In this document: positions 23,201 through 36,100 of the stretch, in pieces
How positions within the stretch are numbered: the stretch's first letter is position 1
Layout: the number at the start of each line of letters is the position of its first letter
Assembly (NCBI GenBank): GCA_003864495.1
Contig: ML133462.1
Span: forward strand, 303,274 to 367,273
From: Nemopilema nomurai
Lineage: Eukaryota; Cnidaria; Scyphozoa; Rhizostomeae; Rhizostomatidae
Direction: 5' to 3'
Length of the DNA stretch: 64,000 nucleotides
Position numbers and translations under genes: made by a program
The notes under the pieces: generated by a model
The model's database searches: none
Told to the model about the DNA's origin: nothing
What the model saw: the letters and a program-made list of their open reading frames with translations, nothing else

Positions 23201-26200
23201 TCGATGCGGCACATAAACGGAATCGTAGCAACGCCATCTTCACAATCTTACCCAGCATTGTTTTAAACAATGAAACACTAAAGCCTTGAGTGAGTGTTTA
23301 AGAAATAACATAAAAAAAGATATGTAGGCCCCGAGCGTCAAGCCCCCGAGAGAGAAAAGTAAATGAGCACAGCAACAAGAAACAACAATATGGGACGCGG
23401 CCCGAAAAAATTCAATGGAACATCGGATACTTTGTCTTATCATGAAGGTGGTGGCATCTCTCGTAAACAACGTGGTAGCTTCTGGAAACAACAACGATTT
23501 ACGTCACATCAACTTCCAGAACAAATAACAGGCATCACATCAATCTCCAAAAAGTAAATTGGAGAAACTACTTTTGGCATTCATTTGAAAAAGTTCTTAG
23601 AAAATTTTTGCCAAATTGTGAAATCGAGAGAATTTTTGTCAAATTGAGTTAAGTGCAAACAATGCTTTGATGATGCAGAAAAGTTTTAAAGTCGGTTACC
23701 TGAGCCTTGCCAAAGAAACCCTCTCCAACTTCTGTGATGGCCTGACCAACTTGCCCTCCGTCAGATCCTAAAACTTTTTAATTCATCCTTTTTATCTGTA
23801 GATGATGGGGAGTCCCTTCTTCTGAAAAGAGCACGTGAATGAGCGGGTCATGATTATCATAAGAGCTATCTGAGCACGTGAAGCCGCCAACAACACAGCT
23901 CACCATCATGAACTGACCCCCTTGCCAACCACGCTCAATGCACGCAAGCATTCTTATGTGCATTGGTTATTACACGTGATTATGACTTGATTGTCTTTCC
24001 CGTAATATAGGATTGGTCATTTGTTGCTTATGAGAGAATCAAATGGCAATAAACAATAAATTCTAAGGCATTTTCGCGAGAAGACATCGTCGGTGAGTGT
24101 TTTGGAAAAAGCTTCATTTCCAATTTTCTCACTTTGCACAGACCAATCCAGGGAAGATTGTCCAGTGTCCTCATTCAAGAACGTATTTTCGGGGAAGGCA
24201 GTCCAGCAGTTAATATACTGCACCAAACTGAAATTCAATCCAACAGATTTTCTCCATTAAAAAGTTCTCAATTCTAGTCAATTCCCCTCGAGCAATAATG
24301 TTATCGTAACTGGAGTTCACGATTTCACACACAATTCACGACAGATAGAAGCCTCCGCTTCATAACACATCAGAGACAACCACAGAAAGAATGTTTCTGA
24401 TGGCTCGCAAAACAGGTCTTCGGTTAGCGCAACACACATTGGTGATCCGTCACACGTGAAGATGCTTTGTGATCACGTCAAATCCGCGTGTAGAGCACAT
24501 TGATAACCCTCCATAGCAGATGATCACTTTGATTTTACCTGAGAAAGAATGTCGAAATCTCCCTTTTGTTTTAGAAATCTTTTCCCGCTCCGCTTTCAAG
24601 AGAAAACGTTAGGGCATCATGCGGGTGGCTTCTGAAGTTTTCAAATGGACCGCAAAGTGATTGGAAGAATATTTCATTTGTCCCACCGAGATTGCCGGTG
24701 AATCGTTCATCTCTTCAAGCAAGGATTACCTACCACTGAAGATGCGAGATCAACTAGGAGCCGTACTCCATGCATCCAAACATTGGCCGTGTCGGAGAAC
24801 AAGTATCGGGAAATATTTGCAACAAGCGACCATCTATTTGCATATGCACAAGGCCTTGCTTTCACACTAGGCAATGACAAAGCGAGGTTCAGTTGCAAAA
24901 ATGATACTCTGCTACAACATTACACGGAAGATGCACATGACCATCATATTCCAATAAAACAACACAGAGTATGATGAAAAGCTTCAGACCGTAACAGTAG
25001 CTGTAGTTACAATGACAATAAATACGCGGATATTAAAAAAGCAAAACAAGTCTAAAAACCTATGGCATAGTGAAAAATGGACACTCCCAGCAATGCAAAT
25101 AGAGAATGAATTTTATGCATTTGCAGTTCAGAGTCTGCATCTTCAGAAGAAGAACTGGAGTAGTCTTGGGATGTATTGTAACTAGAAATTGATCGTCCTG
25201 GAAGCGATTCCCCGTATTGTCTTCTATATTGGATCAAGTACTAGCATTGCCTTGTTTCTCTCCGAACTGAGGCAAAACCCTTGGTAATAAATGGCACCAG
25301 CGCGGGTGGTGCAAAAGCGATACCACCGTAGCTGGGCAACTCTCAGGAGCTGTTATAAACGCTGGTTTATCACCAGGCAACAAGTACTTCAGCGTTGAGG
25401 TGAAAATCCCACTGAAATTATGAACCGAACATTTCCATACCGTATGGAGAGTTAAAGTGGAAAGGGTTTGTTAATACTGAGAGAACAAGACTAGTATAAA
25501 TTCTATTTAAGTATTAAACACAACGCTCGATCAGGCAGTGTTCTCTGCGAAGGTTCCTACACAGTTCTTCACAACAACTGCAAATTGGCGCCACGACTGA
25601 TTAACAACACAAGCTCTAATTGCAGCAGAAGTATTACATATATATACAAATGTCTATGGTTGAAATATGAAGTTCAATTAACAGACAGCGTTATTTTCGA
25701 TGCGTGAATCTTGCACCATGTTTATGGGACAACGTCATGAGATAAACGATGATGGTGATGGCATTAAAAAGGGGTTTTAGTAGAAAAAGTGCGCACGAGC
25801 GATTTATGTGATTCTAGGGTTTATCAAACTTTAATTTGGAGCAAAAATCGGTCTTGCGAGGTTTTCACTCTTCCGAGCATTTATACAACGATTTTTATGG
25901 CAACGAACATTTTGCTGGTTACTTGGCGATCGCATACGAATAATTACCGGGATTTTCTAATGGAAGGGATGATGGGTAATTGAAATGAAATTAAGCAACA
26001 TTCTACAACTGATGGATCAGTCTACCCTCATTTAAGCACCCCTCCCCCCTCCACTAATAAAAAACGGTTGCAACTGACCCCGCCATTATCGATAAGAACA
26101 CAATTTGCCTCTAACAAAATCATTTTAGAATATCTTTCCGAGAACATAACGTCGTCCCTGAACATTTCTTCATGTCGTCAGAAATATCTCCGACAACAAA

Positions 26201-27036
26201 AAACTCTAAATTGCACGAACATGCCTTCTAGATAATCACCGTCCACCTTTAGTTCTGAATTTATGTTGAAAAGTTCCTTTGGTGGACGGGACAATGATGC
26301 AAGAGGTAATTAAACTTCGAACATGTGTCATTTTACGCAATTTGACAAAACAGTGCCCATTAAAGAATGGTAATTGAACTGTTGATTCTAATTGCTCCAT
26401 TAAAACCACATGCAGCTTCCTGTAGTCATGGTTTCATTAGTAATGAACAGTGCTCTGGGGAGCAAGCACCACTCCAAGGAGTTTCAAGGAGACTGTAAAC
26501 ACAGCTGCCAAAAGGAACTGCCGACTTCTAATCTACATGATTAAATTGGCCATTAATTCTGCTCCATTGGTTCCTCTTTGCCTACCCTGAAATTAAAACG
26601 AAACGTCCATAAAAATGCAGTTTTAAACAATTCAGCTTCACAACAAGAGAGGGTTTAAAAAGTCTAAGGATTTCCAAAGAAAGGCATCTATATATTTGAA
26701 CTGGAAAATCTGTTAAGATAGCATATCTGACAAAATGAAATGACTCATTTTGCAATATGAGAACGTGTATGGATTCTCTGAAGAGGAAGGCAAAGGGAAA
26801 GCGGGGGAAAGAGTAGGAGAACATAAAACGGGGCCCGGAGAAATACAGGAGGGTATACAGGGCAATAGGCATATATAAGGAAAGGGTTTATATTGGAAAG
26901 GGATAAGGAAAACAAGGTAAAGGGAGAAGAATACAAAGGGAAAGGCAAGAGACAAAAGGAAAACAAGGGAACGGCTAGGGAAATACCCAGTGAAGACAAC
27001 TTGAAGACAAGGGGGTACAAAGGACTGCGAGGATGG
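20285..27036. other. Gap between SLC34 start and HDAC stop
   Basis: This 6.7 kb should hold the SLC34 5' UTR exon(s) and promoter and the HDAC 3' UTR. Open frames (longest about 100 codons) are scattered on both strands and I recognise none. An Arg/Lys-rich 66-codon frame at 22862-23062 is low-complexity A-rich sequence. Two and a bit CCTAAC units at 22020-22033 are too few to call telomeric repeat. Confidence 0.55.
26765..27036 (-). other. Pyrimidine-rich HDAC 3' UTR segment
   Basis: Just after the HDAC stop the sense (minus) strand is almost entirely C and T for about 270 bases. The plus strand reads as runs such as gaagaggaaggcaaaggg. Frames of up to 101 codons made of Pro/Ser/Leu here (26745-27050) are composition artefacts. 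Confidence 0.65.
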
Positions 27037-27185
27037 CTACCTGGCGTCACCCCTAACGATGCCTTGCATTGATAACGAGGCTAGCGCGTTGACGGTCTCC
27101 GTCTCTTCCTTCTCGAGCCGCTCCGCCTCCTGTTGCGATTTCTCGATCTGCGTCGCTATTCGCTTGATCACGGGCCAAAATTTAC
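27037..27185 (-). CDS. HDAC4: HDAC coding exon 23, export signal and stop
   Basis: It encodes [20 protein letters not shown], then a Glu-rich helix and [20 protein letters not shown], with TAG at 27039-27037. ETV-ALASLS is the class IIa C-terminal nuclear export signal. The protein stops soon after it, without the longer vertebrate tail. Confidence 0.92.
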
Positions 27186-30100
27186 CTGGTCGAAGATGAC
27201 ATTGGGATGAGATTCTTAACGAAGTAGTAAGTCGAACATGGATGGAAATCAGCGTTGATTATTGAATGATACAAGACCAAAGTGTGCAAATTGTACAAGT
27301 CATTTGATAAACATACAACAATTAAGTCAGCAAACTACGAGCTCAAACGCAAGACGTAACTTCGCGTTCAACTCGCAAATTTTGCGTTCCTTTATCAAGA
27401 AACTGCTTCAGTCCAATTAACTAGTATCGAGCCGATCTCTCCTGTGGCTCGGGCGAAGTGACAATGTCCTTAAAATGAGCCTCTTATTCAACTATAGATA
27501 TAGACCAGTAGTTACTACCCGTGAAAGTGTGCAGGTTTGACCCCCGTGCTGCTTCTAAGATTTAGATTGCCATGTTTCGCTTTAATTGGTTATTATTACC
27601 AGCAAAATAAGCTCAGCTCTATTTGAAATGTTTATCAAGACTTACTTTGTACATCGACGACCCGCTCTAATGATTTGACAGCATTTAGATTCGGCCTGCC
27701 AATCAAGCTCTCCTCTCGCATCTCTGGAATCTGCAAGAAAAACAACTTCAATCACTGCTCTTGTTAATGAGAAACGCTACTTGATTCAAAATTGTTTCTC
27801 TTAAAACGGTTTCCCTCTAATATCACCCGAACACATCTTCTCGAACAGAGACTTTGCCTTGTGGTTCCCTGTGCTTCCATGTTTCTAGCATTGTCACCTT
27901 AAAGTGGCCCCAAACTTAAACGGAAACAAAAATGGGAGATGATGCCTTTTGGAAGAAAAGTTTACTGACAACAATTATATGGTAAAGTTGTTGAAAGGTA
28001 CAAATGCTAGCCTTTTTGGGTGGTGCTATCATGCAAGTTATCCCTTTGTTTACACCAAATCCAAATGTACCCTTGTAATCCAAATGCAACGTGACAGCAG
28101 ACATTTCAAGCGGCTGTGCTTTTCAATCAATGTTAATCAGGTCGTAGAGTCCTTACCAGTGGTCTTAAATTCTCATTAAGCTTATTGACCCTCGACGTAC
28201 GATCACAACCAATGTTTGCTTTCTACCAAAAACACAGTTGTTCGCCGGTCTTTTGCGATGGGCAAAGTCCATCGGAGTCAGAGCAACCGGAAAATGACGA
28301 GCAGGACTTGGTTTAAAACATAAAAACATAAAGTCTAGCATGCCTAAAACCAATTTTTATTAGGTGGATTCCAGTACTTATGCTGCCGAGCTGAGAACAA
28401 AAGAAGTCTTCCAAAACCTAACCTCTTCGCCCAGTAAGGCACGCATGCATCCCTCTGCAGAGTCACAAAGTGATGGTAAATTGTACCTAGAATACGAGAA
28501 CACAATTGAGATATGATCTAATTAGAACGAGTGAGAACGGCACCTAGTAGAATACACTTATCTTACAGATAATATTAGTTGAAATGAAGCAAAGGAAAGT
28601 GACTTACCCTCCTTCTAAAGACAGGACCACCCTTCCGTTTGCAAGGGACATTATCTTCTTAGTCATGTGTGCATAACCTAAAAAATTGGGTGGAGTTAGA
28701 AAGGTAATTTATTATCAGACGAAATCAGCAAAAAGTTGCACTAAATCACGAAATCAGTTTCTTGAAATCTTGAAATCCATTTTTGAAAATAGGCACTATT
28801 TCTTAGAATTCTGTTACGAAAGGAATATCTTCAAAATGAGTTTGAAGGGATTGGACCACATTGCCGACATTCCATGTAACGTTCAACCGACAGTATTCAG
28901 TCCAACGACCCGTGTACTACGATTAGAAGGCCATGACATTAGCTGATTATTTAATGCCATCGTATTTGCGTGAAAACCACATTTTTCACAAAACGATCTT
29001 TGTCCTAGCCACTCTAAATGACGCAGGTAAAGCAACATGGACTTTGCAGCGAGCCCCGCGGCAAAAAAGGATGACGTCACTCACACTGCGGCGTGACCTG
29101 ATATCCCCCAAGTTGAGGACTGTGCCCCGCTGCAGCATCAAAGCCGGCGGATACCAGAATGATGTCGGGGTTGAATTCCTTTGCGATGGGATACACCAAT
29201 GTCCTGAAATGAGAGTTACAGGGCTGCAATAACATCGTATGAAAACTTTTAAACACATTTAAAAACACTTTGATCTTGTGTAAACTTCTAAATAAATGGA
29301 GTAACCAGAACACCATATCGTACAGAAATACTAGCAACGTCAGATAATGCCACTGCCATTAATATTAAAACATGCCCAATTGTGGGGGTAAAAAACCATC
29401 CAATTGGGGGTCTGAGAAAAACTGTCTTCTAGAAAAAGTAATGATGCCTTTTGCAGAAAACAGATAAAGTCCATAGCATCTGACATAGAACAGGAAAAAC
29501 AAAACGGATGAGGTGAAAGAAGCATTTTCTTAGAGAACCAGAGAAGCTGAGTACCAAAGAAGAACTGATAAAGGGAAATAGGGAATTAGTTTTTTAATAA
29601 AATAGTAGTAGATCTAGAGGAAATCAACTCAAAACACATCCTTTAAACATGAATCTTATGCGTCAATGTGTAAGCCAATTCAAAACTATATCACCCGAAC
29701 CAGAATCAAGTAGGCAGCATTTCATCTCTTCCTAGTTCAAGTATGTGTGATTGAGCTTTCAACTACGCAACACTTTCAATACTCAAGCTGCGTCAGTAAA
29801 CGTGCCCCCACTTCATGGGGATTCCAACATGTTAGCCGATACTTGCAAAGAACTTAGTCCAGCCAAACAAACCGTTAACGGTAAAATCCTATCAACCATA
29901 CGTCAAGCCCTTAACTTTCTGACAAAACGAAAAATTTGCACCATCTTAACTGTTACTAATATATCATAAAGTGGCGGGTGTCCACAGGAAGATAATTTCA
30001 ACGACAAAAACAATTTTGTAGGTAGACAGGAGACAAAAACTGATTCTTACGAATCAATTTCAGGAGAGCAACATTAAGAGCCCCTCAACTTTCACCATTT

Positions 30101-33100
30101 ACTGAGGTCAAGACATAACGGCAGTCCACCAAAACAGGATCTCTGTGCCAAAAAGCAACTTCCAAACTTTGAAAATAAGCATAGAAGTAGCATCTTTTCA
30201 TGCTTTCCTGACTACTTGTTTTCTCTACTATGCCCACATCTATAGCTGTGAAACATATCAATTTCAATCATTTTAAGGACACGCCTTCCAGAGCGAATTT
30301 TGTTTGCCACTACCCAACAACTATCATCTCCCCTTCATCATGAGATTTTCTAATAAATATTTTCAAATTAGCTTTCTTTATCAGTTCAAAGTACTCTTCT
30401 AAATCAACCATGTGTTTTGTAGATCAAAGTCCATAATCTGAAGCCAGTGAGCAATCGAGCCATGCCCTATAAACTTAAGGACTTCCTCGATACGTCACCC
30501 AGCAATACGATCTCCTACCAGGCACTTGTACTGTCAGTGGCAAAACATCAATTACAAACCACTGTGAATACCTGGCATAACCTTAGCGACATTTTACTGA
30601 AGCTTTCTCTGCATTCTTGCCCTCAAGCAGAAAAGGGCCACAACGTTCATATTCGACAAGTTGAGCTTATTTTGTTCTTACCTGAATGCTGAAAGGTATT
30701 CTGGATCGCCCATGGGTGGATCTACGAAATGAATTGTTTATTGAATTGGACAAAGAATCAGAATCAGTTTTTTAATCAGTTGCAACATACAGAGTGCTTC
30801 ATTTTATACTTTACTTAATTATACAAGCAGGTCTTTAGCCAACATCAACACTAATCTATGCAAAAACTTCGACTGGCAAAGTTCTGTTCAAATTTTGTTT
30901 TAACATAAGCTGTATATTGTGTCGATGTCCAAGTTGTGCAAAATGTTTGATTTCATTTGACAGTAAATTGAAGGGCTTCGATATTCATTGATAGTTTGAC
31001 CCTTTCCTTCAAGACAACCTCAACATCTTTGATGCACGTCTGCCAAACGACGGACTTAGTTGCTCTTTCATTTTGTCCATTAGGGCATTGCTTCCATGAG
31101 AACAAAGCACATTGAATATCTTGAATCAACCCTTATCAATTAAAACGAAGGTTCCTCTTACCTAAACCTCCACTTAGAGCGACATTGATGTTATAGCCCA
31201 TACCAATACCAGCACCACACTAAGGAAAAATTCATTTCGATGAAATCGCTAAAAATATACTTTAAATAACTCTTAGAAAAAATAAAAACGAAGTAGTTTA
31301 GGAGCCACCTAACAACTGGATATGAAAATAGTTGAGATTTGAGGTGCAAAAGGCCCAGATCGGTCATTAAATCATCAAGATGCAAACTGATTGTTTGATA
31401 AAAGAATAAAACAAATAATCAATAAAAATAATAAGCTCTAAAAATATATAATTTGAGTTAAGTCCACAGATAATTACTCAAATATGAATTAATTATTTAT
31501 TAATTACATTAGCTAACATCATTTGAATCATAATCGATTTCCAAAAATGTAGGTGACATTAGTGGAAAGATATTCTGACTGTAACAATATTCTGCTTTAA
31601 AAGTTGACAGTTTCATCAGTCAAGAAGCTTGACACAGAGGTACGTATAATAAGAATGTCTGCAGAAACAGAAATTGCCTAAATGGAACATAAGGAGTTTA
31701 CCTCTTCCGGCTTCCCAGTTCCAGGAAAAAATGTTCCATCGTCATGACGGTGAATGGAAATGTAAAGTACATGGTCGTCATCGTAAAACATCTGTTGTGT
31801 TCCATTTCCATGATGAATGTCCTTCGAAAATATAACAACGTATTATCAAGATAAAGAAAATTTGAATCTATGATATATATACTTTGAACAGAAAAGAATA
31901 AGAAAAAGAAAGGATTAAAAGGTGTTTGACGCAAAAGGAGAACGCTTTCTTACCCAGTCGAGAATAAGAACCCGCTCTACAGCCAGTTTCATCCGGAGAA
32001 GTCGGGCAGCGATAGCGACGTTGTTGAAGTAGCAGAATCCCCTGCGAGTCCAAAGAATTTGAAGATTAAAATACTAATTCTCGATAATAGCTTTAAAAGA
32101 GAACTGTAACATATTTCTAGGCGTTAGAACAGTGTTTACAATTCTTCTGTTAGGTAAAGAGACTTATCATAGCAAATTAAATAGCCCCTTAGACTTCTTT
32201 CAAGGAAATAACACAGCAGGGCCTAGACAGGCCCAACGGGTTTTCCTGACTTGAAATCAGAAACGAAATTCCTTAATTGCTATACTTGCATTTTTAAGGG
32301 GTAAGATGATGAGAAACTGTGAATTTTGTAGCATCAGCCCAAACGATATCATTAACGAAATTGCATTTCGTCAATCCTTGGCATTGAGTTGAGATGTGCA
32401 TAGTTTTGGAAGTTTGAAAGTAGAAGAAAAATTGAAATTTCATTGTTTTCCAATCGAGCCTATATTCAGCCTTGCAAAGGATAATCTGTTCTTTGGTCCT
32501 TGATTGATTCATTTCAATATTTTATAATTTAAAAGGTTTGGTTTACAATACTGCATTTTTGTAAAAACTAAAAATTAGGGGAACTTTCCAAGGCAGATAT
32601 GTGGAAAATTTATCTATTCAGAGCTGTTTTTAATAAAGTTTTCAGACGTAGGTTAAGTAAGTTGTATTCATGTAAAATAATCCAAGTTATGGCTTTGGCC
32701 TAGGTTTGTTGCATTATCCACGACCTAGAGTGGCTTACCGCCGAGAGAGACCACGTGATTTAGCGCAAGCCCTCAGCCAATCAAAATCAAACGCTATGCG
32801 AAATTGAGTAGCTGAAGACAGATTAGACTCACATTGCTTGATGGGCTTCAGCGTGATGTCCCGGGGGTCGGACGATGGCGAATCCATTCTGTAAATGCAA
32901 GTGCACAACACTTAGGCATGTCGGTTAAACGAGTTAAGCTGAGACGTTAGTATATAACAAAATAGGCTTAAAACATTACGGCCTGATTCACATTTATCAA
33001 GGTTTATTATACTACCGATAGTTCCATTTATATTCTTATAAACCAGGAACTATTTTGAACTTTAATTCTTTAGCCAAAAATTAACCTCCATAATCACTGA

Positions 33101-36100
33101 TACATATGAAATAATGTAATCAAACAAAATGTATACAGTCAAAATGAATGCCTGGTTATTCAGAAGTGAGTTTTGAAAGCCGTTAACAATCCCGTCTGGA
33201 AAGATAAGTTCCCGCTAGAAATACTTTCCATCTCAACGAATCAAAATGAACTGATTCTGTCATTGTGGTAGAATTTATGTGGTTAAGTACTTGTCAATTC
33301 TTGTTGGAAGAACAGTTAAAAGTTTACTTAAATGTCATCCTGTGTGGTATCCAGGCTATGACACGAGAACTTACCAATAGGAAAAGCATTTTCACAGAAT
33401 ATAAAATTACACTTAATCGCACAGTATCTGTCGAAGCACTAAGCGTTTCTAGGTGAAAGGCTCAGAATCGACCGAAAAAGCCAATAAGTAATACATAATA
33501 GGTACCTTTAGTTCCCCGGTTGCCACTTTCATCGACAGCTCAATCACACTACCAGCTGCCTAAAGAAGATTAGCTCCAATTAATTTAATCCAAACAGTTT
33601 CAAAATTCCGTGCAAAAGTTTGTTGAAATCTTTGCGCGAATTACAAAGCCACGGGAAACAAAAAAAACCAAACAGAAAGTCATTGCAAACAACCTTAAAA
33701 AATCAAATAAAAAGGTAAATACAAGGTACTTCAGTGAATAGAAAAAGAGACATATCATTTATGATCAGTTATATTTACCATTCTTGCGGCGTTTGCACTG
33801 TGAGACTCGTTCCATATCGTATCAGCATCAACCTTAGAAGCAATACAGACAACTCGGTGATCAAACTGACCGGCAATGGCGACTCGAACAACACATGAAA
33901 CAAGGAAGATAGAAAATGACAAGAGAAACAACATGAGATATGCTAAGAATTCTTATAAATTCTTTTAATTATTCATATGAGGCTAAGATGCTTCTAGGAC
34001 TTTTAATTGGTTTTGTAAAATTGCAGTCTAAAATATTCATATTCATGGAAAGCATACGAAACATTTATCAAAAGAAATAACAAGGTATGGTTAAAAAACA
34101 CCTTTTCAATCTGCGAAATCCACCCGACTGAATAGCTAAACCTGGTAAATGCCTAGAGTTAACAACCATTTTTCCTAACATTTGATACAGAGAAAATGGC
34201 AAAAAATTTAGACAATTTTTTTCCCTCGGGCCTGAAACACACCCGTTGGATATAAAATGAAGGTTGAAACATACCCCTAATCCACCGCAAGGAAGAGAGC
34301 TAAAGCACTTTAGAGACTGAAGTCCCCCTGAAACAATAGATAGACATTGAAAACATCAAAATGCTCATTCTCGACTAAAGCTATTCGAAAAACAGACACG
34401 AGGCTTTGACTTCAATGTGACACTCCCATGGCTTTAAACCACTGTGGAAATACATTGTGCCAAATTCCAACCCTATGATCGGTCCAAAACTAGGGCAACG
34501 AGCCCTGGTCCAACGGTTGGTTTTTGTTACAAAGACGGTTAACACTCAGTCAATTAACAATTAAAGACAGAAGAGCGGTCAACATTGTAACATGTGGATT
34601 CCTAAGTCAAATGAGGGTTTAGAACAATCCATGAAAGAAAATCAATAGCTTGGACTCTCAAATTTTTGTGAAATAAAGAAAAGGCGAGAGACAGGGTTCT
34701 TTTGTCTCTAAAGCACGTTCAGATGCCAAGGATTGCATCCAAGCAAAGTGCGACATCTCGCTAAGGACAGGCTGGCTTCTAAAAGTGTGTCCTACCTTCT
34801 TTCCTAGCAATGGCCCCACTTCCATACAGCAGAGTGTGTTGCTCGCTGCAGTGATAAAAACAACAGTTTAAGCATCCAAAACGTTAACCATTAAAGTCAC
34901 TTATGCATTGAGAAAGAAACTACATTAAAAGCTCGGATTTGTCATGAACACTGAACCATACACTGCCATCTAGAAATTAGCAAGTAAGCAAACGAGCAGG
35001 GGATTCTATGCACCATGAACGCTTGGACAACAAAAAGCAAACTGCCTTTGCCTTCAAGAGACTTTGTGAATCGCCCTTTTTAGATTGCTAAAATGAGTTC
35101 GCTTAAAGATAAACAGTACCATCTATGATACAGGATTTGCAAAAAAGTTGACATTTTAGTCTGTGAAGTCAACCATTGGTTTCAGTTGGCAAGGACATTC
35201 TCTGATTTTCCAAGAAGGATTAAACATTTTCAAGGCAGAGGATGAATACGATGGAATTTGATTTGTGTGTCAACGTAATACAAAATTCTGTGAATGACAA
35301 TGCAAAGTATGAGAATGGCTTGAGCTGCGGTGAGTATTTTTGATTACCAACCTGTGCACCGTCTGGATTTCAGCCAGCGTTGCCTTTCTTGAACGGACTC
35401 GCTAAAAACGTACAAACTTGGTTGCAAATTAAATAATCACTTGAAGGCTACAAAACAAAGTTGCGGAAATAAAATATAAATGTATACTGTCAAAATGTCG
35501 CCAAATAAGGAAGCAACAAGTTGAGAATATTATAAAAGATTAATCTGTTTTTTAAATGAACGTTAAATAGGAAGAATTATCAGCGAGATAATATTGGAGG
35601 GTGACGAGGATAACAGAACTGGGATTAGTCTAAAATTAAGACGATGTTACCAAAATTATCGGGCACATCACAGACTGTGGTGGAGTAAAGTGGTAATTCA
35701 GACCATGAGAGAGTTTTACTAATACCAGGCAACCGTAAAAAATGTCTATAACGTGGTCAAATGTCCGGCGAATTTGCGTTGTACTTTCTCACTTATTCTC
35801 TTGGAAACATATGTTAAAATAGGACATTTGGCGACAAAAATGTTATCCAATTATATATTCAAAACCAAACTTCAAGCAGCTTACAGTATTAAACACAAAA
35901 ACTGTCAAAAATTTATTACATCAGCATGGACTTAAAAGAATTTCTAAAAATGTCGCTACATCACTGGAAAATTGGTCAACGAATTAGTAAATACATTTTC
36001 TAGGATGTGCGCTGAGCAGAAAGAGGACTTACCTCACACCTAGCGATGTAGCCAAGCTCCTGCAGCCTTGCCCAGATACTCTGCAGCCGGCCAGGGTGTT

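Noticed and set aside
26713..27050. Pro/Leu/Ser-rich minus-strand frames up to 101 codons
   Set aside because: They are produced by the pyrimidine-rich HDAC 3' flank. The HDAC stop at 27037 is in a different, well-supported frame.
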